The notes: generated by a model not told the origin, from the letters alone. A stretch of 64,000 bases of DNA from Anabaena sp. 4-3 (GCF_001597745.1 NZ_LUHJ01000012.1:1-64000), one strand, 5' to 3'. Shown: positions 1 to 10,666, numbered from the stretch's first letter. Numbers and translations: made by a program.

Positions 1-206
1 CCTGTCATTCATCTCATCACTTCCGCTATCGCGGTAAGTGAGAGGCTTCTGTCAGTTCAAGCTAAAAATTAACGGATTTTTCACACCTGACGCACCCTAG
101 TAAATGTCAGTGACGTAAGTTCTGAAAAAGTTCTGTAGAGACGTTGCATGCAACGTCTCTACAACCCCCATTCCCTTGTAATAAGAATTACCCGAACTTG
201 ATATTA
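1..206. other. intergenic, no gene seen
   Basis: This left edge holds no convincing reading frame. It contains a fragment of a dispersed repeat (cacctgacgcaccctag, near 86-102), related to elements near 24720-24780 and 38790-38870, and a perfect palindrome at 134-163 listed separately. The trpB2-like gene ends at 207 on the minus strand, so the palindrome could act as its terminator hairpin. Confidence 0.6.
134..163. repeat. dispersed 30-bp palindrome (copy 1)
   Basis: Perfect inverted repeat with arms TGTAGAGACGTTGCA and TGCAACGTCTCTACA and no loop. Copies or variants occur at 10751, 12537, 18835, 34142 and 58726. All are intergenic and most sit just after a stop codon. Confidence 0.9.
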
Positions 207-1610
207 CTACTCAACTACAGGTAATCCCGCTAGTGCCATTGCTACCTCATCAGGATTATATTCGGTATCAATAAGCCGTCCCGCTTGATAATCCATGTAA
301 GCTTGCATATCAAAGTGTCCATGTCCACAAAGATTAAATAGGATAGTTTTACTCACTCCTTCTTCTTGACAACGTAAAGCCTCATCAATCGCTGCTTTAA
401 CTGCATGGTTCGCTTCTGGTGCTGGTAAAATTCCTTCGGCGCGTGCAAATGTTAATCCGGCGGCAAAGCAACTGTTTTGATATTCAGCACGGGATTCCAC
501 TAATCCTAAATTCACAATATGACTAACTAGGGGAGCCATACCGTGATAGCGCAAACCGCCAGCGTGAATTCCGGCTGGCACAAATGAGCTACCTAAAGTG
601 TGCATTTTAGTCAGTGGAGTTAGGTGAGCAGTATCACCAAAGTCATAAGCATATTTACCACGAGTTAATGACGGACAAGCGGCTGGTTCTACGGCTATGA
701 CTTGTATATCTCTTTCTCCTCGCAGTTTAGCACCGATAAATGGAAAGGCAATCCCAGCAAAGTTACTACCGCCACCTGTACAGCCAATGACAATATCTGG
801 ATAATCTCCCGCCATCTCTAATTGAGTCAATGCTTCTTGTCCAATCACAGTTTGATGTAGTAGGACGTGATTGAGTACACTACCTAAAGCATACTTAGTC
901 TGTTCATCAGCAGCAGCTACTTCCACCGCTTCACTGATGGCAATGCCTAAACTACCTGTACTATTAGGAGATGCTGCCAAAATTTTACGTCCGGCTTGGG
1001 TTTCATTGCTGGGGCTGGCTACTACCCTAGCCCCATAACTTTCCATTAAGGCTCGGCGGTAAGGCTTCTGCTGATAGCTGACATTAACCATGTAAACTAA
1101 AACTTCTAGACCAAATAGCGCACCAGCAAAGGCTAAAGATGAACCCCACTGTCCCGCACCTGTTTCAGTGGTTAATTTTTTAACACCAGCTTGTTTGTTG
1201 TAATATGCTTGAGCCACAGCAGTATTCGGTTTGTGACTTCCAGAAGGGCTAACACCTTCATATTTGTAGTAAATTTTGGCTGGTGTGTTCAAAGCTTGCT
1301 CTAAACGACGGGCGCGATAAAGCGGGGTTGGTCGCCATTGGCAATAAATAGAGCGCACTTCTTCCGGGATTTCAATCCATCTTTGTTGACTAACTTCTTG
1401 CTCTATCAGTGCTAAGGGAAACAAAGGTAATAAGTCATCTGGTGTAATTGCTTTCCCTGTGCCTGGATGTAAAACTGGTGGTAATCCTTGCGGTAAGTCA
1501 GCTTGTATGTTGTACCAAGCTGTGGGCATTTGCTTTTCAGTCAGAGTGTATTTAATTGTGTCCATATCACGAGTAAATGCAGGTATTTTAGCGTACCTCT
1601 CATTTTCCAA
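207..1610 (-). CDS. TrpB2-like tryptophan synthase beta chain
   Basis: A fold-type II PLP enzyme of the TrpB2 branch, which makes L-Trp from indole and Ser. The 467 residues are longer than classical TrpB (about 400). Visible motifs are SGSHKPNTA with the probable PLP Lys127, TETGAGQWG (147-155; W replaces the His of TrpB1, typical of TrpB2) and the phosphate-binding GCTGGGSNF (276-284). No trpA or other trp gene is adjacent, so it may be a stand-alone indole-salvaging enzyme. The frame opens with TTG at 1610 and no clear ribosome site; an ATG at 1565 is an alternative start. Family assignment is firm, physiological role inferred. Confidence 0.88.
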   Translation of the reverse strand: MENERYAKIPAFTRDMDTIKYTLTEKQMPTAWYNIQADLPQGLPPVLHPGTGKAITPDDLLPLFPLALIEQEVSQQRWIEIPEEVRSIYCQWRPTPLYRARRLEQALNTPAKIYYKYEGVSPSGSHKPNTAVAQAYYNKQAGVKKLTTETGAGQWGSSLAFAGALFGLEVLVYMVNVSYQQKPYRRALMESYGARVVASPSNETQAGRKILAASPNSTGSLGIAISEAVEVAAADEQTKYALGSVLNHVLLHQTVIGQEALTQLEMAGDYPDIVIGCTGGGSNFAGIAFPFIGAKLRGERDIQVIAVEPAACPSLTRGKYAYDFGDTAHLTPLTKMHTLGSSFVPAGIHAGGLRYHGMAPLVSHIVNLGLVESRAEYQNSCFAAGLTFARAEGILPAPEANHAVKAAIDEALRCQEEGVSKTILFNLCGHGHFDMQAYMDYQAGRLIDTEYNPDEVAMALAGLPVVE

Positions 1611-1815
1611 GAAAAAGGCAGGACTTAGGCAATTGGCTTATTAGTAGTGGACTAACTTGACTAATAGGTTGGGGTGCGACTGCCGTGCATGGTTTCGCGG
1701 CTTGGGGCGAATGACATCCTAGTTGGGTTGCGCTGCGCTTAACCCAACCTACATCTTGGGTTGGGATGAAAAATGTTAAAATCTCTCCAGCACAAATGCT
1801 TTCAGGCATCTTTTG

Positions 1816-3096
1816 ATGATTTCTGATTTTGCCGATTCTGTAAGACTAGATACAGCCCTTTCCGTATCTGGGTTAACTGACTATATTCGCTTGCTGTTGG
1901 AGCAAGATGAGTCACTGCGACAAGTTTGGGTAACTGGTGAAGTTTCCAGTGCTAATAATCATCGGAGTGGGTTGTTCTTTACGCTACAAGATACTGATGG
2001 CACAGCCGCTATTAAGTGTGTGGCTTGGAGTAGTCAAGTGGCAAAACTCGCCCAATTACCTGTGTCTGGGGAACAAATCATCGTTTTGGGTAGTATTCGT
2101 CTATACCCACAACGGGGAGAGTATCAATTAACAGTCTGGCAAGTTTTACCTGCTGGTGTGGGTTTGCAAGCTCTACGCTTTCAACAATTACGCAATCGGC
2201 TATTAGCTGAGGGTTTATTTGATACTGCAAGAAAGCGATCGCTTCCCTTGCATCCCCAGACTATCGCCGTTGTCACTTCTCCCACTGCTGCGGCTTGGGG
2301 TGATATTCAACAAACCCTCAAGCAACGATATCCAGGGTTACAGGTTTTATTTTCTCCGGCTATTGTTCAGGGTGAGCAAGCACCAGACTCTATTGTAAAG
2401 GCGATCGCACGAGTAGAAAAAGATGGACGCGCCCAAGTGTTAATCTTATCTCGCGGTGGCGGTGCGGTTGAGGAATTGGCTTGTTTTAATGATGAACGGG
2501 TAGTTAGAGCCGTTGCTAATTGTTCTATACCAGTAATTACGGGGATTGGTCATCAAAGAGATGAATCTTTAACTGATTTAGTCGCAGATGTTTGCGTTCA
2601 TACACCTACGGCAGCAGCAAAAACAGTTGTACCTTCACTGACAGAGCTATATACTCAACATCGGCAACGACTAGCAGCTTTAAATGAGGCGGTGCTGACT
2701 TCTCAGACAAAAGCTGTGAACCGACTGCAAACATTACGTAACCGTTTGCGAAATCTGCGGTTAGATAGACAAGTTAGAGAAGAACTGCAAAAATTAACTT
2801 GGCAACGTCAACAATTGTTACAACTGACAATGAGGCGATCGCAGCAAGCCGAGCAACATTTAGAAATGTTACGCCAAAAATTAGCCACCCTCGATCCCAA
2901 AGCGGTGTTACAGCGTGGTTATGCCGTAGTCAGACAAGAAAATGGTGCGATCGCTCGTACTGCTCATGACTTAATTGTAGGGCAAGAGTTGTCAATTCAA
3001 TTAGCACAAGGTGAGGTAACAGTAAAAGTTATAGAAGTCAAAAATCAACAACCACCAAAGCGCAAAGGACGGAAAAAAACTCATCATGAAACGTAA
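1816..3096 (+). CDS. xseA: exonuclease VII large subunit
   Basis: Catalytic subunit of exonuclease VII, which degrades single-stranded DNA to oligonucleotides in repair. It has an N-terminal OB-fold (about residues 10-110, VWVTGEVSS...LFFTLQD), then the exonuclease domain with [11 protein letters not shown] and [13 protein letters not shown], a long coiled-coil region (about 265-360) and the C-terminal segment ending in a basic tail. Length of about 426 is normal. The frame opens at TTG 1813 but the adjacent ATG at 1816 is preferred. It overlaps xseB by 11 bases, indicating translational coupling. Confidence 0.96.
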   Translation: MISDFADSVRLDTALSVSGLTDYIRLLLEQDESLRQVWVTGEVSSANNHRSGLFFTLQDTDGTAAIKCVAWSSQVAKLAQLPVSGEQIIVLGSIRLYPQRGEYQLTVWQVLPAGVGLQALRFQQLRNRLLAEGLFDTARKRSLPLHPQTIAVVTSPTAAAWGDIQQTLKQRYPGLQVLFSPAIVQGEQAPDSIVKAIARVEKDGRAQVLILSRGGGAVEELACFNDERVVRAVANCSIPVITGIGHQRDESLTDLVADVCVHTPTAAAKTVVPSLTELYTQHRQRLAALNEAVLTSQTKAVNRLQTLRNRLRNLRLDRQVREELQKLTWQRQQLLQLTMRRSQQAEQHLEMLRQKLATLDPKAVLQRGYAVVRQENGAIARTAHDLIVGQELSIQLAQGEVTVKVIEVKNQQPPKRKGRKKTHHET

Positions 3097-3316
3097 CAAT
3101 TCTTCTAATTCTGATGCTGTATTTAATGGTAATTATGAGGAAAAAGTTGCAGAAATAGAAAAAATTATTTCTCGCATAGAATCAGGTAATTTAGAACTAG
3201 AGGCTGTGTTTGACCAGTTTGCAATTGCTGTTGAACATTTACGTCAATGTGAAACATTTTTACAGCAGCGACAGCAACAAGTTGATTTATTGATTGAAAC
3301 TTTGAGCGATGATTGA
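3086..3316 (+). CDS. xseB: exonuclease VII small subunit
   Basis: The 76-residue helical small subunit that binds the large subunit's coiled coil. The family pattern is visible as [29 protein letters not shown], with the xseB hallmark of a helical hairpin joined at SGNLELE. The start codon lies inside the end of xseA, so the two subunits are made from one transcript. Downstream, at 3381-3423, is a dispersed inverted repeat that could end the transcript. Confidence 0.95.
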   Translation: MKRNNSSNSDAVFNGNYEEKVAEIEKIISRIESGNLELEAVFDQFAIAVEHLRQCETFLQQRQQQVDLLIETLSDD

Positions 3317-3380
3317 AGTTTCAGGATGTAGATAAATTTGTTTGAACTTATATTAATGAATGTGAAAATATTATAATTTT

Positions 3381-3423
3381 GTTCGTAGTAAGCGGCTCTA
3401 GCCCTTTTCTTATTACTACGAAG
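3381..3423. repeat. dispersed inverted repeat (TTCGTAGTAA type)
   Basis: Inverted repeat with ends GTTCGTAGTAAG and CTTATTACTACGAAG around a short centre. It is related in its ends to the element at 31369-31422 and to a half copy near 9858-9885. It is intergenic, after xseB. Confidence 0.7.
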
Positions 3424-3528
3424 CTTTTATTATTTACACGAGCTTTATTAATTATTAAGATACAAGGGATAAAGACATAATCATGAGTTAGAGTAGTGCG
3501 AACATCTCCAGCCCTTAAATACCAGGTT

Positions 3529-4767
3529 ATGCGTCTTTTTTTATGTTCTTTACTACTGCTGCTCACCTTTGCATTTTCGTTCGCACCAGCAGTTAAGTCA
3601 ACACCACCGACTTCACAAATTGAGCAATATCTAATTAATGCACAATTTCCAGAGGGAAAAGCGGCTCTTGAGGCGAAACTCCAGCAAAATCCTAATGATG
3701 ATCAAAGTCGATTTGGTTTGGGTGTTGTGCAACTGATGGGGGCAACTGAAAAGTTAATGCAGTCGCTTTATACTTATGGTTTACAGCAAAATGGTATTAC
3801 TCAATTTTTCCCGATTTTACGGCTTCCTGTTCCGGTAAATCCCCAACCGCAGCCAGTCACCTATCAAGATACTCGTCAAATTCTGCAAGACTTACTGAAT
3901 AATTTAACTGCTATCGAAACTACTCTCGAACCTATCAAAGATAATACAGTTAAACTGCCTTTGCGAATTGGTTTAACGCGGATGGATTTTAATGCTAATG
4001 GCAAGCTAGAAGAAGATGAATCTTTCTGGAAAACTTTCAGCTTATTGACAGGGATACAAGCAACAGAAGAAGCTGCCCAAAATTTTGCGATCGCGTTTGA
4101 TATGGGCGATGTCGTATGGCTCAAAGGATATTGCAATTTACTCTCAGCAATCATTCAGGTTGTTTTAGCTCATGATGAAAGTAAACTGTTTGATTCTACT
4201 GCTCATTTAGTTTTTGCCAATCCACAAACTCCTTATTCCTTTCTCGCTAATGGTACAGGAATATTTAGTTTTGGTAATGTCGATATTAGCGACATTGTGG
4301 CATTAATTCATTTGATTAATTTTCCAGTTGTAGAACCACAACGTTTAACTGCGGCTTTGCAAAATTTTCAAACAGTCACAGCCTTAAGTCGTGAATCTTG
4401 GAATTTAATTTTAGCGGAAACTGATAATGATCGAGAATGGCTACCCAACCCCCGACAAAAAGCGGTAATTCCGAATGCAGTAGTTACTCAAGCTATGATT
4501 GATAGTTGGTTGAATTTTTTAAATGAAGCAGATACCTTGTTCACAGGTAAAAAGTTAATTCCCTTCTGGCGAAAACGGGAAGTAAGAGGGATTAATTTAA
4601 ATCAAGTCTTTACCCAACCCCGTGGGTTTGATTTAGTGCTGTGGGTGCAAGGAACTGCTGCTGCACCCTATCTAGAGTTTGGTAAGCAAACAGATACAGC
4701 TACTTGGCAACAATTATTGCAGGTTTTCCGAGGACAATTCTTTGAGTTCGCTGCTTGGTTCAATTAA
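3529..4767 (+). CDS. secreted protein with EF-hand-like loop, unknown
   Basis: About 412 residues. The ATG at 3529 begins a classic signal peptide (MRLFLCSLLLLLTFAFSFAPAVKS), so it is preferred over the upstream GTG at 3496. After the signal comes a TPR-like stretch (QFPEGKAALEAKLQQNPNDDQSRFGLGVVQL). Near residue 155 is an EF-hand-like loop, DFNANGKLEEDE, with acidic or amide side chains at positions 1, 3, 5, 9 and 12. The rest matches no family I recognise. A periplasmic, possibly calcium-binding protein is the best reading. Its downstream neighbour is a small cupin. Confidence 0.75.
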   Translation: MRLFLCSLLLLLTFAFSFAPAVKSTPPTSQIEQYLINAQFPEGKAALEAKLQQNPNDDQSRFGLGVVQLMGATEKLMQSLYTYGLQQNGITQFFPILRLPVPVNPQPQPVTYQDTRQILQDLLNNLTAIETTLEPIKDNTVKLPLRIGLTRMDFNANGKLEEDESFWKTFSLLTGIQATEEAAQNFAIAFDMGDVVWLKGYCNLLSAIIQVVLAHDESKLFDSTAHLVFANPQTPYSFLANGTGIFSFGNVDISDIVALIHLINFPVVEPQRLTAALQNFQTVTALSRESWNLILAETDNDREWLPNPRQKAVIPNAVVTQAMIDSWLNFLNEADTLFTGKKLIPFWRKREVRGINLNQVFTQPRGFDLVLWVQGTAAAPYLEFGKQTDTATWQQLLQVFRGQFFEFAAWFN

Positions 4768-4846
4768 AATTAGGAACATTAGGAAAATGTTAAGCTATAG
4801 GTGAATTATTCAGATATCGTTGGTTAGTAATTACCCCAGAAAAACT

Positions 4847-5194
4847 ATGACTAGCTTAATCACAACTAGCCCATCTTCAAGTATTCAACTGCAAGAACAG
4901 ATTGAATATCCCAATGCGGGAGTTCTCAGTAAGGTTATCTTTCAAGACCAAGCTTGTCAATATACTTTATTTTGCTTGGCTGCTAATACAGAAATTTCTG
5001 AGCATACATCAACTCGTAATGCCACTATCAACGTGATAGCAGGTAAAGGTTTACTCACTTTATCAGGAAATAATATCACGTTAGAACCGGGAATTTTTGT
5101 CTTTATGCCAGCTAATGCACCCCATGCTTTAAAAGCTGAGGAAAATTTAGCATTTCTGCTGACACTTTCTGAGAAAGCAGCAGGTAGTAACTGA
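4847..5194 (+). CDS. small cupin-domain protein
   Basis: About 115 residues from the ATG at 4847; the longer frame uses a TTG at 4820. A single conserved beta-barrel cupin domain covers residues 20-110: SEHTSTRNATINVIAGKGLLTLSGNNITLEPGIFVFMPANAPHALKAEENLAFLLTL. The first motif is degenerate: one His survives in SEHTS, and a second in the PHALKA motif. Metal binding is therefore plausible but incomplete. Substrate is unknown. The stop lies 21 bases before the next gene, so the two probably form a pair. Confidence 0.8.
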   Translation: MTSLITTSPSSSIQLQEQIEYPNAGVLSKVIFQDQACQYTLFCLAANTEISEHTSTRNATINVIAGKGLLTLSGNNITLEPGIFVFMPANAPHALKAEENLAFLLTLSEKAAGSN

Positions 5195-5215
5195 TAATTT
5201 GAGGATTTTTGGCTA

Positions 5216-5692
5216 ATGCAATTATTACAAACAACTTTTGCTCAACATTTAGATTTATCCCCTACTCAGATAGACGCAATTCTGACTAAGCCACTCAATC
5301 AGGTTCTAGAATCTCCTGAATTACAGCACGAACTCAACAGTTTAGATACTGATTTACTCAGACAAACCTTACCAACAGCAGGTACAGTTTTAGCGCAGGA
5401 ATTACCACCTTTTTATAACTGGCTAAAACATGAGTTGCATGTGCAGCGTGTTCCTGATACTCCAGAACACACGACAAAATGGGTAATTGGTTTTCTCAAC
5501 AATCAAGAAAGTTTAACTAACTTAGTGAATTTACACCGCCCAGTACCCCGTTTAGCTTTGGAAGCTGCTGTTCCTCGCTTAGTTGAGTTATTCGCCGGAG
5601 TGGAAGATGATAGAGTTAAGCAGGAATGGCAAAAGGCGATCGCAGCTTTATGCTTAATTTTAGTTGTGGATGCTCGTGAACAACATCCTTAG
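5216..5692 (+). CDS. conserved hypothetical protein
   Basis: 158 residues, soluble, rich in Leu and acidic residues, without signal peptide or membrane segments. I do not recognise a family. Helix-forming sequence dominates (for example LNQVLESPELQHELNSLDTDLLRQTL). It follows the cupin gene after 21 bases on the same strand, so co-transcription is likely. Codon use includes a HIP1 octamer near the 3' end and looks native. Confidence 0.7.
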   Translation: MQLLQTTFAQHLDLSPTQIDAILTKPLNQVLESPELQHELNSLDTDLLRQTLPTAGTVLAQELPPFYNWLKHELHVQRVPDTPEHTTKWVIGFLNNQESLTNLVNLHRPVPRLALEAAVPRLVELFAGVEDDRVKQEWQKAIAALCLILVVDAREQHP

Positions 5693-5832
5693 TCCGTCAT
5701 TGCTTAACTTTGCCAGTAATAATTAACTTAAGTTTATCACAGTTTGTAATAGTTGATTTACTTAGACTGAAGTTTATTGTAAAATCATACCATTGACAAA
5801 ATAAATCATACTTAAGACTTAGGTCATTCTCA

Positions 5833-6270
5833 ATGGTTATTGATTGCAATAAATCTTATCCCAAGAGATTAATTTTGTGTTTAGGTGTTTTGTGTGGTGC
5901 TGCGGCTGCTGTGATTTCCCAGCCAGTTTATTCACAGCAAAGTAATAATGTACCTGCCCTGAGAATTTTAAGAGTCACTTCTACGGGCGGTACTACTTTT
6001 AAGCTCAAAGACAATTGGTTTCTTCAATCTAGCGAAATTAAAGAAAATAATAAAAAGTGTGCTGTTAGAGCAGGTGACAAATTTTTTGTTGCGTCTATTA
6101 ATGATAATCGCAACAGTAATACACAGTACCGTGAAGGTAATAGCTTAAAAAGTCTCACAGATTACTATACTGTCACTTTTGACAAAACACTGGCTTGTAA
6201 TCAGCAAAATCAAACATGGTATATATTTAAAAAACATGTTCAACAATTACAAGCCGTGCCGATGCGCTAG
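5833..6270 (+). CDS. small secreted protein, unknown
   Basis: 145 residues with an N-terminal signal: KRLILCLGVLCGAAAAVISQPVYSQQ, probably cleaved after VYS. The mature part of about 110 residues (RILRVTSTGGTTFKLKDNWFLQSSEIKENNKKCAVRAGDKF) has two Cys that could form a disulfide. It looks like a small beta-rich periplasmic or extracellular domain. No family recognised. It converges on the minus-strand gene ending at 6272, with one base between stops. Confidence 0.7.
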   Translation: MVIDCNKSYPKRLILCLGVLCGAAAAVISQPVYSQQSNNVPALRILRVTSTGGTTFKLKDNWFLQSSEIKENNKKCAVRAGDKFFVASINDNRNSNTQYREGNSLKSLTDYYTVTFDKTLACNQQNQTWYIFKKHVQQLQAVPMR

Positions 6271-6271
6271 C

Positions 6272-6703
6272 CTAAGATTTATTGCTTACAAGTATAGCTA
6301 TTAATCTTGCTAACAATTTCTCTGCTAAATCTGAGCTTTCATCGTCGCCTAAAAGACTTTTCACAGCAGTTAACCTGTTGTTTGGGGAAGTAATTCTCCA
6401 AATTTCTTCTAGGTTTACTGCTATATCAAAAAGTGAGCGATCGCCTAAATCTTGGCGTAATCTGACAGCCACAGCATCATCACTGACCAAATATTCTTTA
6501 ATTCTATCAAATACCGCATTGCAAAATAGTTCCTCATGTTCCCAGTTTTCTAACCAATCTCCCTCGACATCTTCAATGTAAAGATGGATAAAATTTACTC
6601 CATAACTCAGCCAGTCTTGTTGCATTTGTCTGGCTGTAGCTAAAGCTTCGGTAAATGTGTCCATCTGATTTGTGTAGCTATTGGTTGGGTTATTGTGAGC
6701 CAT
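6272..6703 (-). CDS. conserved hypothetical protein
   Basis: 143 residues from the ATG at 6703; an internal Met at residue 14 is an alternative. Soluble, acidic and helix-rich (EDVEGDWLENWEHEELFCNAVFDRIKEYLVSDDAVAVRLRQDLGDRS), with no signal or membrane segment. No family recognised. It lies 67 bases downstream of another unknown minus-strand gene (6771-7463), so the two may be one transcript. Confidence 0.65.
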   Translation of the reverse strand: MAHNNPTNSYTNQMDTFTEALATARQMQQDWLSYGVNFIHLYIEDVEGDWLENWEHEELFCNAVFDRIKEYLVSDDAVAVRLRQDLGDRSLFDIAVNLEEIWRITSPNNRLTAVKSLLGDDESSDLAEKLLARLIAILVSNKS

Positions 6704-6770
6704 ATCAAGCTGTGATGGGCAAAGAAATTATGTATTTTCAGTCAAGACAACAATTCAGAATCTTACATGA

Positions 6771-7463
6771 TTAGGACATTTTTAAATATTTACCCCTAGC
6801 CAGATAATCACTGTTATAAAGTGCTATATTTACTAGCTTATGAATAAAATTAGCATCCTGGGGATTATAGCTAAAAAACAATCCTCTTTCTATTTCCCAA
6901 GCACGTAGAGTATTTTCCCATGCTAGGTACTTTTGGTGATTTAGTTCGTCACTCACACTGGTAACTTGAATGCAGAGTGGTTGCTCGTGATGATTACTAA
7001 CAATTAAATCTGTTGCCATAGATAGGTCTGCAATATAACGCTGCCAAAAATTTCCGTTTCGATTGGCAATATTCTGCGCTATAGCTCTAATTATATCATC
7101 ATCTTCTTGGTTGAATTCACCTGACATTAATTTTTGTTTCCAAATATAAAACTTGGAGTCACTCGCATTAATCCACCTAGGAAACAGATAACCATACCAG
7201 TATCTTTCATTCGGTGTCATTTGCTCAAATTTGGCTGTTTGTTCTTCTCTAGATGGCAGTGATTGAATCATCAACCAAATCGTAGAATCTGTAATCACCT
7301 GCAACAAAAACGCCAGCACAAAGGGTTTAGCAGTCAGAGAACCAGGCTTAATATCTTTTACCCAACGATTAATCTCATCTAATTTTCTGGCTAAATTAGG
7401 ATCTATCGAGGAGGCTTGCTCGATCAGTGATTTGATTTTTTCTTTAATCTCTTTTGCTTGCAA
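6771..7463 (-). CDS. hypothetical protein, possible nuclease-like core
   Basis: 230 residues. The start is a TTG at 7463 about 12 bases after an AGGAAG. The N-terminus is a charged helix, followed by a hydrophobic stretch (PFVLAFLLQVITDSTIWLMIQ, about 47-67). The C-terminal half contains ATDLIVSNHHEQPLCIQVTSVS, a strand-turn-strand pattern resembling a PD-(D/E)XK core in which the usual ExK is replaced by QVT. That similarity is weak and I would not assign nuclease function. No close family recognised. Confidence 0.6.
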   Translation of the reverse strand: MQAKEIKEKIKSLIEQASSIDPNLARKLDEINRWVKDIKPGSLTAKPFVLAFLLQVITDSTIWLMIQSLPSREEQTAKFEQMTPNERYWYGYLFPRWINASDSKFYIWKQKLMSGEFNQEDDDIIRAIAQNIANRNGNFWQRYIADLSMATDLIVSNHHEQPLCIQVTSVSDELNHQKYLAWENTLRAWEIERGLFFSYNPQDANFIHKLVNIALYNSDYLARGKYLKMS

Positions 7464-7820
7464 GCGATCGCCTACTTCCTATTACTAAAGCTTCTTACCA
7501 AAAATATCAATATCTCAGTGAGTAATATTTATTTTCTCCCAAAAATTTAATTAAAATTTTATATTTTTGTATACATGAGCATTAAGTGGTCATCAGGTCA
7601 AAAGTCAGGAATTTTACCTTGGGTAGATTTAGTCATTATAACTTCTGATCATACTAGGTGACTAATATTCAGCGTGATTAAAACTGCCATTGAGCAGTAT
7701 GGCATCAAGTCTCACCCCTAGCCGTGAATAAATTTCCCTGCTTAACGAAACTAAAAGCACTTGTGTATAACTTTGGGTACAAAATAGTTTTCAGTTACAA
7801 CACCGTTACAAACGATAGTT
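7464..7820. other. intergenic, 357 bases
   Basis: Divergent region between the minus-strand unknown (start 7463) and acsA (start 7821), so it should hold both promoters. The stretch is AT-rich. No riboswitch, repeat family or RNA gene is recognised. The acsA start codon is not preceded by a strong ribosome site (aaacgatagttATG). Confidence 0.5.
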
Positions 7821-9791
7821 ATGTCTCAGCCAACTATAGAATCAATCCTACAAGAGAAGCGTTTATTTCATCCTCCGGCGGAATTTGCACAGCAAGCCCA
7901 TATTAAAAGCTTAGAAGATTACCAACATCTCTACGACAAAGCCAAAGCTGATCCGCAAAAATTCTGGGCGGAATTAGCCGAAACTGAGTTACATTGGTTT
8001 GAAAAATGGGATACCGTGCTGGATTGGCAACCACCTTTTGCCCAGTGGTTTGTTGGCGGTAAAATTAATATTTCTTACAACTGTCTTGACAGACACCTGA
8101 CTACATGGCGTAAAAATAAAGCTGCATTGATTTGGGAAGGAGAACCGGGAGATTCGCGGACTCTCACCTATGCCCAACTGCATCGGGAAGTGTGCCAATT
8201 TGCTAATGTACTCAAGCAACTGGGAGTCCAAAAAGGCGATCGCGTCGGAATTTATATGCCGATGATACCAGAAGCAGCGATCGCTATGTTAGCCTGTGCC
8301 AGAATTGGCGCACCCCACAGCGTTGTCTTTGGTGGTTTCAGTGCCGAGGCGTTACGCGATCGCTTAATAGATGCTCAAGCTAAATTAGTGATTACAGCTG
8401 ATGGCGGTTGGCGTAAAGATGCAATTGTACCACTAAAAGAACAAGTAGACAAAGCGATCGCTGATGGTGCAGTCCCCAGCGTTAAAGATGTCCTCGTCGT
8501 CCAACGTACCGGACAGAAAACCCAGATGGAACCCGGACGTGACCATTGGTGGCATGATTTACAAAAGGGCGTATCGGCTGACTGTCCCGCCGAACCGATG
8601 GACAGTGAAGATATGCTATTTATTCTCTACACCTCTGGCAGCACAGGCAAACCCAAAGGCGTTGTCCATACCACAGGCGGTTATAACTTATATAGTCACA
8701 TCACCACCAAATGGATTTTTGACCTCCAAGACACAGATGTTTATTGGTGTACTGCCGATGTAGGTTGGATTACCGGACACAGTTACATAGTTTACGGCCC
8801 CCTGTCCAACGGTGCAACCACATTAATGTATGAAGGTGCGCCTCGTGCTTCTAACCCCGGTTGTTTTTGGGATGTGATCGAAAAATACGGCGTAAGCATT
8901 TTCTACACAGCACCAACCGCAATCCGGGCATTTATTAAAATGGGTGAACACCATCCCAAAGCCCGCAATTTGTCATCCTTGCGCTTGTTGGGAACAGTCG
9001 GCGAACCCATCAACCCAGAAGCCTGGATGTGGTACTATAAAATTATTGGTGGTGAACGCTGTCCCATCGTTGATACTTGGTGGCAAACAGAAACCGGCGG
9101 GATTATGATTACACCGCTACCAGGAGCAATTCCCACCAAACCCGGTTCAGCAACTCTGCCCTTCCCTGGGATTCTTGCTGATATTGTAGATTTAGATGGT
9201 CACTCCGTCGGTGAGAACCAAGGCGGTTACTTAGCCGTGCGTCATCCCTGGCCGGGAATGATGCGGACAGTCTACGGCGACCCGGAACGCTTCCGCCGCA
9301 CCTATTGGGAACACATACCCCCCAAAGATGGCAACTATACTTATTTTGCTGGGGATGGTGCGAGAAAAGATGAAGACGGCTATTTCTGGGTGATGGGGCG
9401 TGTGGATGATGTATTGAATGTTTCAGGACACCGCCTGGGTACAATGGAAATTGAATCAGCCTTAGTGTCTCATCCGGCTGTAGCTGAGGCGGCTGTGGTT
9501 GGTAAACCAGATGAACTCAAGGGTGAGGAAGTGGTAGCCTTTGTGACATTAGAAGGTACTTATCAAGCCAGTGAGGACTTGAGTAAGGAATTGAAAAAGC
9601 ACGTAGTTGCAGAAATTGGTGCGATCGCCCGTCCTGGTGAAATTCGCTTTACTGACGCATTACCGAAAACGCGATCGGGTAAAATCATGCGGCGGTTACT
9701 GCGAAATCTCGCCGCCGGGCAAGAGGTGGCTGGTGATACTTCCACATTAGAAGATAGAAGCGTCTTGGATAAGTTACGCGAAGGTGCGTAA
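7821..9791 (+). CDS. acsA: acetyl-CoA synthetase (AMP-forming)
   Basis: Converts acetate, ATP and CoA to acetyl-CoA, AMP and PPi. The 656 residues match the family length of about 650. Signatures are the A3 loop [11 protein letters not shown] (about 271-281), the WWQTETGG motif, [24 protein letters not shown], and the C-terminal [14 protein letters not shown] with Lys621, the residue controlled by acetylation in other bacteria. The gene is a single transcription unit, ending 26 bases before a hairpin at 9817-9838. Function is assigned with high confidence; acetate scavenging in this organism is inferred. Confidence 0.97.
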   Translation: MSQPTIESILQEKRLFHPPAEFAQQAHIKSLEDYQHLYDKAKADPQKFWAELAETELHWFEKWDTVLDWQPPFAQWFVGGKINISYNCLDRHLTTWRKNKAALIWEGEPGDSRTLTYAQLHREVCQFANVLKQLGVQKGDRVGIYMPMIPEAAIAMLACARIGAPHSVVFGGFSAEALRDRLIDAQAKLVITADGGWRKDAIVPLKEQVDKAIADGAVPSVKDVLVVQRTGQKTQMEPGRDHWWHDLQKGVSADCPAEPMDSEDMLFILYTSGSTGKPKGVVHTTGGYNLYSHITTKWIFDLQDTDVYWCTADVGWITGHSYIVYGPLSNGATTLMYEGAPRASNPGCFWDVIEKYGVSIFYTAPTAIRAFIKMGEHHPKARNLSSLRLLGTVGEPINPEAWMWYYKIIGGERCPIVDTWWQTETGGIMITPLPGAIPTKPGSATLPFPGILADIVDLDGHSVGENQGGYLAVRHPWPGMMRTVYGDPERFRRTYWEHIPPKDGNYTYFAGDGARKDEDGYFWVMGRVDDVLNVSGHRLGTMEIESALVSHPAVAEAAVVGKPDELKGEEVVAFVTLEGTYQASEDLSKELKKHVVAEIGAIARPGEIRFTDALPKTRSGKIMRRLLRNLAAGQEVAGDTSTLEDRSVLDKLREGA

Positions 9792-9816
9792 ATCATTCCA
9801 GATTCTTCATTATTTG

Positions 9817-9838
9817 GGGTAGGCGAAACAGCCTACCC
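9817..9838 (+). terminator. acsA terminator hairpin
   Basis: GGGTAGGC, loop gaaaca, GCCTACCC: a perfect 8-bp GC-rich stem followed by TTGATTGTG, beginning 26 bases after the acsA stop. The T-run is weak, as is common in cyanobacteria. Confidence 0.65.
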
Positions 9839-9952
9839 TTGATTGTGCTGGTGATCAGGACTAAAGTCCCGACTACAAACTATATACACCTACTACTAAG
9901 TAGTTCACCTCGCTGTATCATGGGGATCAAAGCATGATGGAGGGATGGGACG

Positions 9953-10666
9953 ATGCAGCACAGCAGCCAAGTAATATCAGTAATTGTTCGACCTCTTAGC
10001 TATGTGTGTTTGAGTGTCATTACTGTAATTAGTGTATTGTCCTATAGTTCCATCACTGTCAAAGCACAGGAACAATTGCCGCATAAGTTAGCTTGTGAAG
10101 AAGTTTTAAATAACCAACGGCAAAAATGGCAAGCTAAACCAGTACAAAAACTAGCACAATTTACTGATTCAGTACAAGAGCGATCGCAACTAATTCAACA
10201 AGCAAATGATTTATACAGTCGGCGCGACTTCCAAAACGCACAAGTTAGTTTATGTGAGTTAGTTAAGAAATACCCCAAAGATGCTTTTGCACACTTTCAG
10301 TTAGGTAATGTATTGTTTCGCCGCAAGCAACCAGAAGCAGCAATTAGTGCCTACAGAGAAGCCATTCGCTTTAATTCCAAATATGCCCTAGCTTATAATG
10401 CCATTGGTATGGTTTATGCGAGTCAAAATCGTTGGACAGATGCGATTTCTGAATATGAAAAAGCTTTAAAAATTAACTCCAATTATGGCGATGCAATGAT
10501 GAATTTTGGTCAGGCGTTGTGGCAAGTAAATAAGAAAGATGAAGCAAAATCTGCATTAGAAAAAGCTTTAAATATATTCAAGTCACAAAGTAGGAACGAG
10601 AAAGTTTACCAAGTTGAGCAAATTTTACAGCAGATAAAAACACTAGATAACCCCAGTGTTTCTTAG
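9953..10666 (+). CDS. TPR-repeat protein, exported or membrane-anchored
   Basis: 237 residues. The ATG at 9953 follows an AGGGATGGGACG ribosome site. A hydrophobic N-terminal segment (about residues 13-38) is a signal or anchor. Residues 75-105 and then three clear tetratricopeptide repeats follow (AHFQLGNVLFRRKQPEAAISAYREAIRFN, YALAYNAIGMVYASQNRWTDAISEYEKALKIN, and YGDAMMNFGQALWQVNKKDEAKSALEKALNIF). TPRs mediate protein contacts; the partner is unknown. It stands alone, before a 535-base repeat-rich gap. Confidence 0.82.
   Translation: MQHSSQVISVIVRPLSYVCLSVITVISVLSYSSITVKAQEQLPHKLACEEVLNNQRQKWQAKPVQKLAQFTDSVQERSQLIQQANDLYSRRDFQNAQVSLCELVKKYPKDAFAHFQLGNVLFRRKQPEAAISAYREAIRFNSKYALAYNAIGMVYASQNRWTDAISEYEKALKINSNYGDAMMNFGQALWQVNKKDEAKSALEKALNIFKSQSRNEKVYQVEQILQQIKTLDNPSVS

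Noticed and set aside
207-1610. Call as canonical TrpB partner of TrpA
   Set aside because: Motif ETGAGQWG and the longer chain fit TrpB2, and no trpA is adjacent.
1600-1809. Minus-strand frame of 69 codons upstream of trpB2-like gene
   Set aside because: Reads through a dispersed repeat (gggttgcgctgcgcttaaccc) and has no protein features.
7724-7906. Short plus-strand frame overlapping the acsA start
   Set aside because: Overlaps a well-supported gene in another frame and has no ribosome site or homology signal.
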